Positions 7,765 through 17,098 of a stretch of DNA of 64,000 bases are shown in pieces (position 1 is the first letter of the stretch; each line of letters begins with the position of its first letter). Position numbers and translations under genes: made by a program. The DNA is from Paenibacillus sp. cl123. Lineage in GTDB: Bacteria; Bacillota; Bacilli; Paenibacillales; NBRC-103111. The notes beneath the pieces were generated by a model. That model saw nothing but the letters and a program-made list of their open reading frames with translations, had not been told where the DNA came from and searched no databases. Location: contig NZ_FMYY01000004.1 in assembly GCF_900101595.1 (NCBI RefSeq), positions 62,001-126,000 of the forward strand. Direction: 5' to 3'.

Positions 7765-10647
7765 TTGACAAAACAGGACAATAATAAAGATAAACTCAGA
7801 GTTTACGAGTATGCAAAATCCTTGAGCATGAGCAGTAAAGAGATCATCACCATTTTGAAAAGGCTGGGACTCCCGGTCAACAACCATATGAGCGTAATGG
7901 AGAACGATGCGGTGAATAGTGTAGAGAAATTTTTCAAAGACATTAAAGCTAACGCAGCAGCGAAACGTGAAGGCGGAGCGGGACATGGATCCAAACCGTC
8001 AGAAAGAGGTGCAAGTATTACTAATCAGTCGAAACAACAAACCGTAGCCGTACAACCTAAACCGGAGCAGCGCGCTTCCGGCAGTCAGCAAGTCCAATCC
8101 GCAGCTCCTAAGAGCAGCGAGCAGCAGGAAGAAAGACCGCAAGGTCAAACTAACGAGCGTCCGCAAGGCGGCGGGCAAAGCCAGGGCCAAGGCGGCCAAG
8201 GTCAAGGCCGGTCCGGCGGAGGCCAAGGAGGCGGAGGCTACCGTCAAGGCGGACAAAGCCAAGGCCAAGGAGGCGGCGGTTATCGCCAAGGCGGTCAGGG
8301 CGGCGGGCAAAACCGTCCGAGCGGCCAAGGTCAAGGCGGAGGCGGCGGTTATCGTCAGGGCGGTCAAGGCGGCGGACAAAGTCGTCCGAGCGGCCAAGGT
8401 CAAGGAGGCGGAGGCGGTTATCGCCAAGGCGGCCAGGGCGGTCAGGGCGGCGGACAAAATCGTCCAAGCGGTCAAGGCCAAGGAGGCGGCTTTAATCGCG
8501 GCGGCGGAAGCGGTCAAGGCGGCGGGCAAAATCGTCCGGGCGGCCAAGGCAGCCAAGGCGGCTTTAATCGCGGCGGAGGCGGTCAAGGCTCGTTCGGCGG
8601 AGGCAGCCAAGGAAGCCGTCCGGCAGGCGGCGGCGGTGCGGCAGGCGGAGCTCAAGGACAGCGATCCGATAATCGTCGCGGACAAGGCGGCCGTCCTGCA
8701 CCAGGCGGCTCGACGAGACCGAATGCGTCCAATATCGATAATGATCTGGACAAAGCAGGAAAGAAACCGTCCAGACCGGGTCAAAGACGGTTTGACGACA
8801 ATAGACCGGGCGGCAAAGGCCCCGGCAACAGAGGCCGCGCACAAGGCAAAGGCGGCCGGTACAATGCGGAGCCACCTAAGCCGAAAATTGACAACACGCC
8901 GAAGAAAATTATCGTACGCGGTACGATGACTGTCGGCGAGCTTGCCAAATCGCTGCACAAGGATGCTTCCGAAGTTATTAAGAAGCTGTTGTTCCTTGGC
9001 GTCATGGCTACTATTAACCAAGAGCTGGATTTGGATGCCATCCACCTGCTTGCTTCCGACTACGGCGTTGAAGTCGAGCTGAAAATTCCGGTCGAAGAAG
9101 ACAAGTTCGAGAACTTCGAAGAGAAGGACGAGGACGAGGATCTGATGGAGCGTCCGCCGGTTGTTACGATCATGGGTCACGTCGACCATGGTAAGACGAC
9201 TTTGCTGGATGCCATCCGCAAAACGAACGTTAGTGAAGGCGAAGCAGGCGGCATCACGCAGCATATCGGTGCTTATCAAGTCGAAACGAACGGCAAGAAA
9301 ATTACGTTCCTCGACACCCCGGGCCACGAAGCTTTCACATCGATGCGTGCCCGCGGCGCACAAGTAACCGACATTACGATCATTGTCGTAGCGGCGGATG
9401 ACGGCGTTATGCCGCAGACGATCGAAGCTATCGCCCATGCCAAAGCGGCTAAGGTGCCGATTATCGTGGCGGTTAACAAAATCGACAAGCCGGATGCCAA
9501 CCCGGATCATATCAAGCAAGAATTGACCGCTTATGAGCTGGTGCCGGAGGAGTGGGGCGGAGACACGATTTTCTGCAACATTTCCGCCAAGCAGCGGATC
9601 GGGCTTGAGAATCTGCTCGACATGATTCTGCTCGTATCCGAGGTACAGGAGTATAAGGCCAACCCGAACAAACGGGCCAGAGGTACGGTCATCGAGGCCG
9701 AGCTGGATAAAGGCAAAGGACCTGTTGCACGGGTTCTGATTCAGCACGGTACGCTGAAAGTGGGCGACAGCTTCGTAGCCGGTGTTCATTTCGGCCGCGT
9801 ACGTGCCATGGTCAACGATAAAGGCAAGAAGCTCAAGGAAGCCGGACCATCCACACCGGTCGAAATTACCGGGATGACGGAGGTTCCGCAGGCGGGCGAT
9901 CCATTCCTCGTGTTCGAGGATGAGCGCAAAGCCAGAGCGATCGCGGATAAACGTACGATTACGCTGCGTCAGTCCGAGATGGGCGCGAATTCCCGCGTCA
10001 CGCTGGACGATCTGTATAAGCAGATCAAGGAAGGCGAGATCAAGGATCTGAACGTAATCATCAAAGCGGACGTTCAAGGCTCCGCGGAAGCGTTGAAAGG
10101 CTCGCTCGAAAAAATCGATGTAGAGGGCGCTCGCGTCAAAATCCTGCTTAGCGGGGTAGGCGCAGTTACCGAATCGGACGTTATTTTGGCTTCGGCTTCC
10201 AATGCGATCGTGATCGGGTTCAACGTTCGTCCCGAGCCTCAAGCGAAAAACACGGCGGATCAAGAGAAGGTCGACATCCGTCTGCACAGCATCATTTACA
10301 AGGTGATGGAAGAGATCGAAGCGGCTATGAAGGGCTTGCTTGATCCGACTTATAAAGAAGTGGTCATCGGTCAAGCCGAGGTCCGCAATATTTTCAAGGT
10401 ATCGAAGGTCGGCACGATCGCAGGCTGCATGATTACCTCGGGCAAAATCAACCGGAGCGCGGAGCTTCGCGTGATCCGCGGCGGTATCGTTGTATTTACG
10501 GGCAAGGTAGACTCGCTCAAGCGCTTCAAGGACGATGTAAAAGAAGTGTCCCAAGGGTACGAGTGCGGTATATCTGTAGAGAAATTCAACGATATTAGAG
10601 AAGGGGACATTATTGAAGCCTTCGTCATGGAGACTGTAGAGAGATAA
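7765..10647 (+). CDS. infB: Translation initiation factor IF-2 with expanded Gly/Gln/Arg linker
   Basis: 960 residues from TTG 7765 (GGAGGTGG upstream), far longer than the roughly 716 of B. subtilis because of a linker expansion. It delivers fMet-tRNA to the 30S subunit and promotes subunit joining using GTP. The N-terminal IF2_N helix region ([19 protein letters not shown]) is followed by a low-complexity segment (about residues 130-370) built from GGGYRQGGQ and [11 protein letters not shown] units. A second IF2_N-like domain ([15 protein letters not shown]) leads to the G domain with GHVDHGKT (about 471), DTPGHE and NKID, and then domains II to IV. The catalytic half is intact. Confidence 0.97.
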   Translation: MTKQDNNKDKLRVYEYAKSLSMSSKEIITILKRLGLPVNNHMSVMENDAVNSVEKFFKDIKANAAAKREGGAGHGSKPSERGASITNQSKQQTVAVQPKPEQRASGSQQVQSAAPKSSEQQEERPQGQTNERPQGGGQSQGQGGQGQGRSGGGQGGGGYRQGGQSQGQGGGGYRQGGQGGGQNRPSGQGQGGGGGYRQGGQGGGQSRPSGQGQGGGGGYRQGGQGGQGGGQNRPSGQGQGGGFNRGGGSGQGGGQNRPGGQGSQGGFNRGGGGQGSFGGGSQGSRPAGGGGAAGGAQGQRSDNRRGQGGRPAPGGSTRPNASNIDNDLDKAGKKPSRPGQRRFDDNRPGGKGPGNRGRAQGKGGRYNAEPPKPKIDNTPKKIIVRGTMTVGELAKSLHKDASEVIKKLLFLGVMATINQELDLDAIHLLASDYGVEVELKIPVEEDKFENFEEKDEDEDLMERPPVVTIMGHVDHGKTTLLDAIRKTNVSEGEAGGITQHIGAYQVETNGKKITFLDTPGHEAFTSMRARGAQVTDITIIVVAADDGVMPQTIEAIAHAKAAKVPIIVAVNKIDKPDANPDHIKQELTAYELVPEEWGGDTIFCNISAKQRIGLENLLDMILLVSEVQEYKANPNKRARGTVIEAELDKGKGPVARVLIQHGTLKVGDSFVAGVHFGRVRAMVNDKGKKLKEAGPSTPVEITGMTEVPQAGDPFLVFEDERKARAIADKRTITLRQSEMGANSRVTLDDLYKQIKEGEIKDLNVIIKADVQGSAEALKGSLEKIDVEGARVKILLSGVGAVTESDVILASASNAIVIGFNVRPEPQAKNTADQEKVDIRLHSIIYKVMEEIEAAMKGLLDPTYKEVVIGQAEVRNIFKVSKVGTIAGCMITSGKINRSAELRVIRGGIVVFTGKVDSLKRFKDDVKEVSQGYECGISVEKFNDIREGDIIEAFVMETVER
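8158..8655 (+). repeat. In-frame low-complexity tandem repeat inside infB
   Basis: Degenerate repeats encode Gly, Gln, Arg, Ser and Tyr, for example the recurring RPSGQGQGG and [10 protein letters not shown] peptides, with units of roughly 57-66 bases. Wobble differences between copies show it is not a recent perfect duplication. It forms the disordered linker between the IF2 N-terminal domain and the conserved core. Confidence 0.85.
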
Positions 10648-10660
10648 GAGGTGATTCGCT

Positions 10661-11017
10661 ATGGCTAAAATTCGCGTTGGTCGAGTTGGCGAGCAAATCA
10701 AGAAAGAGATCAGCCAGATTATTCAATCTGAGCTGAAGGATCCGCGAATCGGGTTTATTACCGTGACCGGTGTCGATGTCACGAACGATTATTCGCAAGC
10801 CAAGGTGTATCTGAGCGTGCTCGGAACTGACGAGCAGCGTGAGGAGACGCTGAAGGCGCTGGGCAGAAGCTCCGGCTTCATCCGCTCGGAGCTCGGCAAG
10901 CGGATCCGAATTCGCAAAATTCCGGATCTGCAGTTCAAGTTTGACGCGTCCATTGATTACGGCTCCAAAATCCAGTCGATTCTTCATCAGATTAATGAAG
11001 GGGAATCCAACGCATGA
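10661..11017 (+). CDS. rbfA: 30S ribosome-binding factor RbfA
   Basis: 118 residues, usual length. It binds the 30S subunit and aids 16S 5-prime end maturation and cold adaptation. The N-terminal RVGEQIKKEISQII and the KH-like motif with DVTNDYSQAKVYLSVLG are diagnostic. It follows infB by 13 bases with GAGGTGA as ribosome binding site. B. subtilis has ylxP between infB and rbfA; that gene is absent here. The stop overlaps the nrnA start in an ATGA arrangement. Confidence 0.96.
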   Translation: MAKIRVGRVGEQIKKEISQIIQSELKDPRIGFITVTGVDVTNDYSQAKVYLSVLGTDEQREETLKALGRSSGFIRSELGKRIRIRKIPDLQFKFDASIDYGSKIQSILHQINEGESNA

Positions 11018-12000
11018 TGAATGCGGAATACGCCGTTCAGCTTCGGGCGGCAGCCGAATTCATCCGCAAGCACGACGACTTTCTGGTGGTATCCCACGTC
11101 CAGCCGGACGGGGATGCCGCAGGGTCGACGTTCGGCGTTGCCTGGATGCTGCATACGCTCGGCAAGCAATTTACGTTGATCAACGAAGGCAGCATGCCTT
11201 CCAAATATTTATATATGGCCGGGCCGCATCCCATCTTGAATTTTGAAAAGACGCCGCCGGAGAGAAAGTTCGCCGCAGTTATTGCCGTGGATTGCGCTGA
11301 TTTCGACAGGATCGGGAAGGTGAGCGGCTGCTTTGCTCACGAATTCGAGCTGCTGAACGTCGATCATCACGCTACCAATGATTTATTCGGCGCCGTCAAT
11401 CTGGTGAGAGCGGATGCCGCGGCCACGGTCGAAGTGCTGTACGATCTGGCTGAGGAGATGGGGCTTGCATGCTCCGATGCCTGGAATGTATGTATTTATT
11501 CAGGGTTGTTGACGGATACCGGCGGGTTCCGATATTCGAACACTTCGCCGAAGGTGATGAGTATTGCGGCCGACTTGCTCAGCCGCGGCGTGCAGGGTCA
11601 TGAGCTTGCGGAGAAGCTGCTGGAGACGATGACTTTTCCCCAGGTTACGCTGCTTAAGTCCAGCCTGAATACGCTTTGCTTCGCCCATGATAAACGCGTT
11701 GCCTGGCTGTCGGTATCGTCGGATCAGCTGCGGGCGTCGGGCGCGGCAAGCGAGGATATGGACGGGCTTGTGAATTATGCCCGCAATGTGGAGGGCGTTC
11801 AGGTAGGCATGCTCTTCAAGGAGAAAACCCCCGGGGTCGTTAAGGTCAGCCTGCGTTCCGGCGGCGAAGCGAATGTGGCGGAGATTGCCCAGCGCTTTGG
11901 CGGCGGCGGCCATATCAGAGCGGCCGGCTGTACGGTCGAAGGCACTCTGCAGGAGGCGATCGACCGGGTAGTTCGGGAAGTTGGGAGTGCGCTAGGATGA
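11014..12000 (+). CDS. nrnA: DHH-family nanoRNase / pAp phosphatase NrnA
   Basis: 328 residues. It degrades very short oligoribonucleotides and dephosphorylates 3-phosphoadenosine 5-phosphate. The DHH phosphoesterase motifs are visible: HVQPDGDAAGST, AVDCADFDR, NVDHHATND, and the C-terminal DHHA1 motif GGGGHIRAAGC. The start overlaps rbfA by 4 bases and its stop overlaps truB by 4, so it is translationally coupled within the operon. In B. subtilis the homologue ytqI is elsewhere; here it is built into the translation operon. Confidence 0.93.
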   Translation: MMNAEYAVQLRAAAEFIRKHDDFLVVSHVQPDGDAAGSTFGVAWMLHTLGKQFTLINEGSMPSKYLYMAGPHPILNFEKTPPERKFAAVIAVDCADFDRIGKVSGCFAHEFELLNVDHHATNDLFGAVNLVRADAAATVEVLYDLAEEMGLACSDAWNVCIYSGLLTDTGGFRYSNTSPKVMSIAADLLSRGVQGHELAEKLLETMTFPQVTLLKSSLNTLCFAHDKRVAWLSVSSDQLRASGAASEDMDGLVNYARNVEGVQVGMLFKEKTPGVVKVSLRSGGEANVAEIAQRFGGGGHIRAAGCTVEGTLQEAIDRVVREVGSALG

Positions 12001-12941
12001 CGCTGGACGGTATTTTGCCGATATGGAAGCCCAAAGGATATACATCTCATGATGTTGTTGCCAAGGCGCGCCGTATCCTGAAGATCAAACGTATCGGTCA
12101 TACGGGTACGCTTGATCCGATGGTGACCGGCGTGCTCCCTTTATGTATCGGGAAGGCGACCCGTGTTGTCGAATATATTCAGGACTTGCCTAAGGAATAT
12201 GAAGCCTGTTTGTGGCTCGGACTCCGTACGGATACGGAAGATTTGACCGGAACGGTGCTTGACAAGGACGAAACGGTTAAGGAGCGGGTATCGCCGGAAG
12301 CGGCGGCCGAAGCGGTTCGTCATTTTATCGGAGAGATCGAGCAGGTGCCGCCGATGTATTCCGCCGTCAAGGTGGAGGGCAAGCGCCTGTATGAGCTGGC
12401 CCGCCAAGGGCTGGAGGTCGAACGCCAGTCCCGGCAGGTGACCATCCACAGCATCGCGGTGCTGGAAACGGACTGGGACGTTGAGTATCCGACGATCCGC
12501 TTTCGCGTGCTCTGCTCCAAAGGGACCTATATCCGCACGCTTTGCGCCGATATCGGCAAGTCTCTGGGTGTGCCTGCCGTGATGGGCGAGCTTGTCCGCA
12601 CCTCTACAGGCAGCATGACCCGGGAACAATGTCTTACCCTGGAGGATGTGCAGGAGCTGGCAGCCGCCGGAAGCTTGCCCGAGAAGCTGATCCCCATCGA
12701 GGAGGCGCTCCGGCATCTTCCGTCGGTATGCTTATCCGCGGAGCAGACGCTTAGAGCCAGGCAGGGACAGCGAGTGCGGCTGAATGCCGCGCAGCTGGCT
12801 CGGCTTCAAGAGCTGACGCCGGAGCAGCTGGGACGGATTGCCGGCTTCGCCGATCCCGCGGAGCAGGCGGTCGGGGTGTTTGAATGGAATCAGGAGATGC
12901 AAGGACTGCAAGCCGTCAAAATATTCTCGCAAGAGCCATAG
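11997..12941 (+). CDS. truB: tRNA pseudouridine-55 synthase TruB
   Basis: 314 residues. It converts U55 in the T-loop of tRNAs to pseudouridine. The catalytic aspartate motif GHTGTLDPMVTGVLP is near residue 40, and KGTYIRTLCADIG is the second family signature. The start overlaps the nrnA stop (ATGA). It is followed by ribF in the standard order. Confidence 0.96.
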   Translation: MTLDGILPIWKPKGYTSHDVVAKARRILKIKRIGHTGTLDPMVTGVLPLCIGKATRVVEYIQDLPKEYEACLWLGLRTDTEDLTGTVLDKDETVKERVSPEAAAEAVRHFIGEIEQVPPMYSAVKVEGKRLYELARQGLEVERQSRQVTIHSIAVLETDWDVEYPTIRFRVLCSKGTYIRTLCADIGKSLGVPAVMGELVRTSTGSMTREQCLTLEDVQELAAAGSLPEKLIPIEEALRHLPSVCLSAEQTLRARQGQRVRLNAAQLARLQELTPEQLGRIAGFADPAEQAVGVFEWNQEMQGLQAVKIFSQEP

Positions 12942-12992
12942 CAAGCTTGATGGACAGCCTTTTAATGCCGAATTGTAGGTGAACGCAACGAT

Positions 12993-13940
12993 ATGATGCA
13001 AACAGTATCGCTCTCGTTCCCGCTCGAAGCCGGGCGATGGACGGGAAAAAAATCGCAAGTGCTCGCGATCGGGGATTTCGACGGTGTCCATCTCGGACAT
13101 TGCGAAGTGATCGGGCGCGCCGTCAAGCGAAGCCGTGAGCTGGGAGCCGTCAGCGCGATTATGACCTTCCATCCGCATCCGCGCCAAGTGCTGGGTCTGG
13201 ATCATTATGTCAGGCTGCTTACGCCGCGCTGGACGAAACGCGAAGTGTTAAGCGAGCTTGGAGTAGACGTGACCTATATGGTCGACTTTAATGAATCGTT
13301 CATGAAGCTGACCCCGGAGGAATTTGTCGAGCATATGCTTGTGCCTCTGAACCTTGACACGGTTTATGTAGGCTTCGACTTCAGGTTCGGATATCGCGGA
13401 GCGGGCACGCCCGATACGCTGTGCGAGCTGGCCAAGGGCAGGTTCGCCGTCGAGGTGGTGCGGCCGTTTCATCTGGGCGGAGAAAAAGTGAGCAGCACCC
13501 GAATTCGGCAGTGTCTGCAGGACGGAAAAGCCCGCGAAGCGGCGGAGCTGCTGGGCCGCCCGTATCAGCTGGAGGGCGAGGTCGTACACGGCGATGCCCG
13601 TGGCCGGACGATCGGCTTTCCGACAGCGAATATTTTGCTGAAGGATCCGTATGTGCTGCCGGCCAACGGCGTGTATGCCGTTCGGGTGCTCGTCGGCTCG
13701 GTGTGGCATGACGGCGTGATGAATATCGGGGTCAAGCCGACATTTGAAGGAACGCTCATTCATCCGACGCTTGAGGCGCATTTATTCGACTTTGAGGATG
13801 ATATTTACGGTCAGACGGTACAGGTCAAGCTCATCGAATTTATTCGTCCCGAACGCAGATTCGGCTCGGTGCAAGAGCTTATCGGCCAGATTGCTCGGGA
13901 TGCGGATACGGCCCGGCGGATGCTTGCCCAACCTATTTAA
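12993..13940 (+). CDS. ribF: Bifunctional riboflavin kinase / FAD synthetase
   Basis: 315 residues, B. subtilis RibC type. It makes FMN from riboflavin and then FAD. The N-terminal nucleotidyltransferase domain shows GDFDGVHLGH and STRIRQCLQDG; the C-terminal kinase shows GRTIGFPTANI and NIGVKPTFEG. Two adjacent ATG codons (12993 and 12996) could serve as start, with AGGTGA upstream. No FMN riboswitch precedes it. Confidence 0.95.
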   Translation: MMQTVSLSFPLEAGRWTGKKSQVLAIGDFDGVHLGHCEVIGRAVKRSRELGAVSAIMTFHPHPRQVLGLDHYVRLLTPRWTKREVLSELGVDVTYMVDFNESFMKLTPEEFVEHMLVPLNLDTVYVGFDFRFGYRGAGTPDTLCELAKGRFAVEVVRPFHLGGEKVSSTRIRQCLQDGKAREAAELLGRPYQLEGEVVHGDARGRTIGFPTANILLKDPYVLPANGVYAVRVLVGSVWHDGVMNIGVKPTFEGTLIHPTLEAHLFDFEDDIYGQTVQVKLIEFIRPERRFGSVQELIGQIARDADTARRMLAQPI

Positions 13941-13960
13941 AAAAATCGCGTCTTTTTATT

Positions 13961-13989
13961 TTACTTTTATCCATGCGATATGCTATACT
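13961..13989 (+). promoter_or_regulatory. Extended -10 promoter upstream of rpsO
   Basis: TATACT (13984-13989) is preceded by TGC, an extended -10 element, with a poor -35 (TTACTT, 13961-13966) at 17-base spacing. It would start an rpsO transcript with a leader of roughly 135 bases. Confidence 0.5.
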
Positions 13990-13996
13990 ATGAAAC

Positions 13997-14132
13997 GTTG
14001 TCGATTCGGAAAAGCCGTTGTAAAGCGGCCGCTCGCCAAGAGCCCGGCATCGAATAAACCGTAGCGTGGAGAAACGAGACTCCGACGGTCTCTGGGCTAC
14101 CGGGGATAACACATTTATGGAGGTGAATCAAT
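13997..14132 (+). promoter_or_regulatory. Structured 5-prime leader of rpsO, possible S15 autoregulatory site
   Basis: The leader is rich in short complementary segments, for example GGAGAAACGAGACTCC around 14067-14083 and GGTCTCTGGGCTACC. In related bacteria S15 represses its own synthesis through rpsO leader structures. I can see pairing potential but cannot assign a known class by eye. Confidence 0.3.
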
Positions 14133-14402
14133 ATGGCATTGACACAAGAGCGCAAACATGAACTGATTGCCGCACACAAAACTCACGAGAACGATACGGG
14201 CTCTCCTGAGGTGCAAGTCGCGATCCTTACGGAAAACATCGTGAACTTGACAGCTCACCTGAAAACCCACAAGAAAGACCATCACTCTCGTCGCGGTTTG
14301 CTCAAAATGGTCGGTCAACGCCGTAAGCTGCTGACGTACTTGAAGAACAAAGACGTTAAGCGTTACAGCGCACTGATTGAGAAACTCGGTCTGCGCCGCT
14401 AA
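14133..14402 (+). CDS. rpsO: 30S ribosomal protein S15
   Basis: 89 residues, exact family length. It is an early-binding 30S protein that contacts the central domain of 16S rRNA. The conserved [36 protein letters not shown] and YLKNKD segments are intact. GGAGGTGA precedes the start. It has its own promoter, leader and terminator and is followed by pnp, as in many bacteria. Confidence 0.98.
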   Translation: MALTQERKHELIAAHKTHENDTGSPEVQVAILTENIVNLTAHLKTHKKDHHSRRGLLKMVGQRRKLLTYLKNKDVKRYSALIEKLGLRR

Positions 14403-14421
14403 TCGCGCGCGCTTCGCAAAT

Positions 14422-14499
14422 AAAGCAACCACGTTTGTCCTTCGGGCGCCTCCAGATCATCGTCATTTGGATGCTCCAGGACTCGGGGTTGCTTTTTTT
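14422..14499 (+). terminator. Terminator after rpsO
   Basis: AAAGCAACC (14422-14430) pairs with GGTTGCTTT (14489-14497), followed by more T. The long loop contains a second imperfect hairpin (CCTCCAGATCAT / GGATGCTCCAGG). Confidence 0.7.
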
Positions 14500-14642
14500 G
14501 AAATCCCGGAAGACGCCGCAAGGCGTTTGTCCTCGTCCATATACATAAGCTGCCGCTTGGAGAAGCAGAGGTTTCGGCTTCATGGGGGCGGTTTGCTTTG
14601 TGGCTTAAATTAGCTAATGTTTTCGCAAAAAGAAGGAAATAC

Positions 14643-14664
14643 TAACCATTATGCAGAATGGTTA
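14643..14664 (+). promoter_or_regulatory. Hairpin in the pnp leader region
   Basis: TAACCATT (14643-14650) and AATGGTTA (14657-14664) make a perfect 8-bp stem with a 6-base loop, about 90 bases before the pnp start. There is no T-run. The rest of 14500-14752 contains no gene that I can support and no clear promoter. pnp leaders are often processed and autoregulated; a role here is only inference. Confidence 0.35.
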
Positions 14665-14752
14665 AATAGATCAGCTTGCGTGCGAACGGGCATACATAAG
14701 CGAACCCTCGCGACACATGTTATGAACGAACGCCAATAATAGGAGGTTGTTT

Positions 14753-16858
14753 ATGGAGAGCAAGGTGCAAATGGAGCTTGGCGGCCGACAGCTCGTGCTG
14801 GAGACGGGCCGCCTGGCCAAGCAAGCCAACGGCGCCGTCGTCGCCCGCTATGGAGATACGGTTGTGTTGTGTACGGTTACGGCATCCGCCGAGCCGAAGG
14901 ATTTGGATTTTTTCCCGCTGACGGTGAACTACGAGGAACGTCTGTACTCGGTAGGTAAAATTCCCGGCGGGTTTATTAAGCGGGAAGGACGTCCGAGCGA
15001 GAAGGCCATCCTGGCCAGCCGTTTGACGGACCGCCCGATTCGTCCGTTGTTCCCGGAAGGATTCCGCAACGACGTTCAGGTCGTGGCTATCGTCATGAGC
15101 GTAGATCAGGACTGCACTCCTGAGATGGCGGCTATGATTGGCGTATCCGCAGCGCTGAGCATCTCCGATGTTCCGTTCAGCGGCCCTGTCGGCGGCGTTA
15201 TTGTCGGACGAGTTGACGGTCAATTCGTCATCAACCCGACGCTCGCTCAGGCGGAGAAAAGCGATATTCATCTGGTCGTCGCCGGAACGAAAGATGCGAT
15301 TATGATGGTGGAAGCCGGCGCAGATGAAGTGGCTGAAGAAGTGATGCTCGAAGCGATCATGTTCGGCCATGACGAGATCAAGAAGATCGTCGCCGTGCAG
15401 GAAGAGCTTGTAGCTCAGGTTGGCAGACCGAAGATGGAAGTGAAGTTGCATGCGGTTGACGCTGAAGTCAATCGGGCTGTCCGTGAGTTTGCCCAGGCCC
15501 GTCTGGTCGAAGCGGTTAAAATTCCAGAGAAGCATGCCCGCCAGGATGCGATCGACGCCGTGAATGCGGAAGCGAAGGAGCATTTTGTAGCGGTATACGC
15601 CGAGACGCCGGAGAAGATGGACGATGTCAAGGAGACGCTGTACGATATCGTGAAGGAAGAAGTACGCCGCCTGATCACGCATGACAAGGTTCGTCCCGAT
15701 GGACGCGCGCTTGAAGAAATTCGCCCGATCGAATGCGACATCAATCTGCTGCCGCGCACGCATGGCTCCGGACTGTTTACACGCGGCCAGACGCAGGCGT
15801 TATCGGTTTGTACGCTTGGCGCGCTGGGCGATGTGCAGATTCTTGACGGCATTGATCTGGAAGAGTCCAAGCGCTTCATGCATCACTATAATTTCCCGCC
15901 GTTCAGCGTAGGAGAAGCCAGACCTCTGCGTCCTCCGGGCCGCCGCGAGATCGGTCATGGCGCGCTTGGCGCACGGGCGCTGGAAGCTGTTATCCCGAAT
16001 GAAGTGGAGTTCCCTTATACGATTCGTCTCGTTTCCGAAGTGCTTGAGTCGAACGGCTCGACTTCCCAGGCCAGTATTTGCGCAAGCACACTTGCCATGA
16101 TGGATGCAGGCGTTCCGATCAAAGCTCCGGTAGCGGGTATCGCGATGGGATTGATCAAAAACGGCGAGCATTTCTCCATTTTGTCCGATATCCAAGGGAT
16201 GGAAGATCATCTCGGCGACATGGACTTCAAAGTGGCGGGTACGGCCAAGGGTGTGACCGCGCTCCAGATGGATATCAAGATCGACGGCATCAACCGTGAG
16301 ATTTTGAGCCAGTCGCTTGAGCAAGCAAAAGAAGGCCGGATGCATATTCTCGGTAAAATGATGGAGCGCATCTCCGAGCCGAAAAACGAACTGTCGCCAT
16401 ATGCGCCTAAGATCGTAACGATGCAGATCAATCCGGACAAAATCCGTGATGTGATCGGGGCCGGCGGTAAAATCATCAACAAAATCATTGAAGAGACCGG
16501 CGTGAAAATCGACATCGAGCAGGATGGCCGCGTATTTATCGCTTCGTCCAACAGCGAGATGAATGAGAAAGCGCGCTTGATTATCGAAGGAATCGTCCGC
16601 GAGGTGATCGTCGGCGAGATTTATCTGGGTACGGTCAAACGGATTGAGAAGTTCGGCGCCTTCGTCGAAATTTTGCCGGGCAAAGACGGTCTCGTTCATA
16701 TTTCGCAGCTGTCGAGCGAACGTGTAGCCAAAGTCGAGGATGTCGTGAAGATCGGCGATCAGATTACGGTCAAAGTGACTGAAATCGACGCCCAAGGCCG
16801 CGTCAACCTTTCCCGCAAAGTGCTGCTTACTCCTCCTGCAGCTCCGGCGCAAACTTAA
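14753..16858 (+). CDS. pnp: Polyribonucleotide nucleotidyltransferase (PNPase)
   Basis: 701 residues. It is a phosphorolytic 3-5 exoribonuclease of the RNA degradation machinery. ATG 14753 is chosen because AGGAGG sits 6 bases upstream; the TTG two codons earlier would be too close. Two RNase PH domains ([21 protein letters not shown] and [16 protein letters not shown]), the KH domain ([19 protein letters not shown]) and the S1 domain ([20 protein letters not shown]) are complete. RNase J and RNase Y are encoded in the same window. Confidence 0.98.
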   Translation: MESKVQMELGGRQLVLETGRLAKQANGAVVARYGDTVVLCTVTASAEPKDLDFFPLTVNYEERLYSVGKIPGGFIKREGRPSEKAILASRLTDRPIRPLFPEGFRNDVQVVAIVMSVDQDCTPEMAAMIGVSAALSISDVPFSGPVGGVIVGRVDGQFVINPTLAQAEKSDIHLVVAGTKDAIMMVEAGADEVAEEVMLEAIMFGHDEIKKIVAVQEELVAQVGRPKMEVKLHAVDAEVNRAVREFAQARLVEAVKIPEKHARQDAIDAVNAEAKEHFVAVYAETPEKMDDVKETLYDIVKEEVRRLITHDKVRPDGRALEEIRPIECDINLLPRTHGSGLFTRGQTQALSVCTLGALGDVQILDGIDLEESKRFMHHYNFPPFSVGEARPLRPPGRREIGHGALGARALEAVIPNEVEFPYTIRLVSEVLESNGSTSQASICASTLAMMDAGVPIKAPVAGIAMGLIKNGEHFSILSDIQGMEDHLGDMDFKVAGTAKGVTALQMDIKIDGINREILSQSLEQAKEGRMHILGKMMERISEPKNELSPYAPKIVTMQINPDKIRDVIGAGGKIINKIIEETGVKIDIEQDGRVFIASSNSEMNEKARLIIEGIVREVIVGEIYLGTVKRIEKFGAFVEILPGKDGLVHISQLSSERVAKVEDVVKIGDQITVKVTEIDAQGRVNLSRKVLLTPPAAPAQT

Positions 16859-16903
16859 CAAAAGCTGAATAAAGCGAAGGCGGATGCCTTCTGCTGATCG
16901 AAG

Positions 16904-16934
16904 AAAGAGCCAGATTTTGTCTGACTCTTTTTTG
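16904..16934 (+). terminator. Terminator after pnp
   Basis: AAAGAGCCAGA and TCTGACTCTTT pair with one mismatch around a short loop, followed by T residues. Confidence 0.8.
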
Positions 16935-16956
16935 TCATTATAGCCGTTATAAGTCA

Positions 16957-17000
16957 GGGGGCCGCAAAGCCCCTGAACCGGCTTCGAAGTAAATCCCCGC
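16957..17000 (+). repeat. Dispersed intergenic hairpin repeat, copy 2 (degenerate)
   Basis: The segment carries GCCGCAAAG, CCCTGAA and CGGCTTCGAAGT in the same order and spacing as copy 1 at 877, but ends in AAATCCCCGC instead of the TTTGTGGGG arm. It lies between pnp and the deacetylase gene. About 100 bases remain to the next start, with nothing else recognisable. Confidence 0.6.
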
Positions 17001-17098
17001 TCATGCTTCCCGGATTCCCTGTCTCCCCGGCCAAGGTCTAAATTCGTCCGCCGCGACATATGAATGGGACAAACAAGGATGGACGGGAGACCTCTACT

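Noticed and set aside
8158..8655. Repeat array considered as a CRISPR
   Set aside because: Repeats are contiguous, degenerate, in frame with infB and have no spacers.
7999..10701. 900-codon open frame on the minus strand opposite infB
   Set aside because: Produced by the Gly/Gln repeat read backwards (Ala/Leu/Thr low complexity); infB on the plus strand is unmistakable.
12942..12992. FMN riboswitch upstream of ribF
   Set aside because: Only 51 bases separate truB and ribF.
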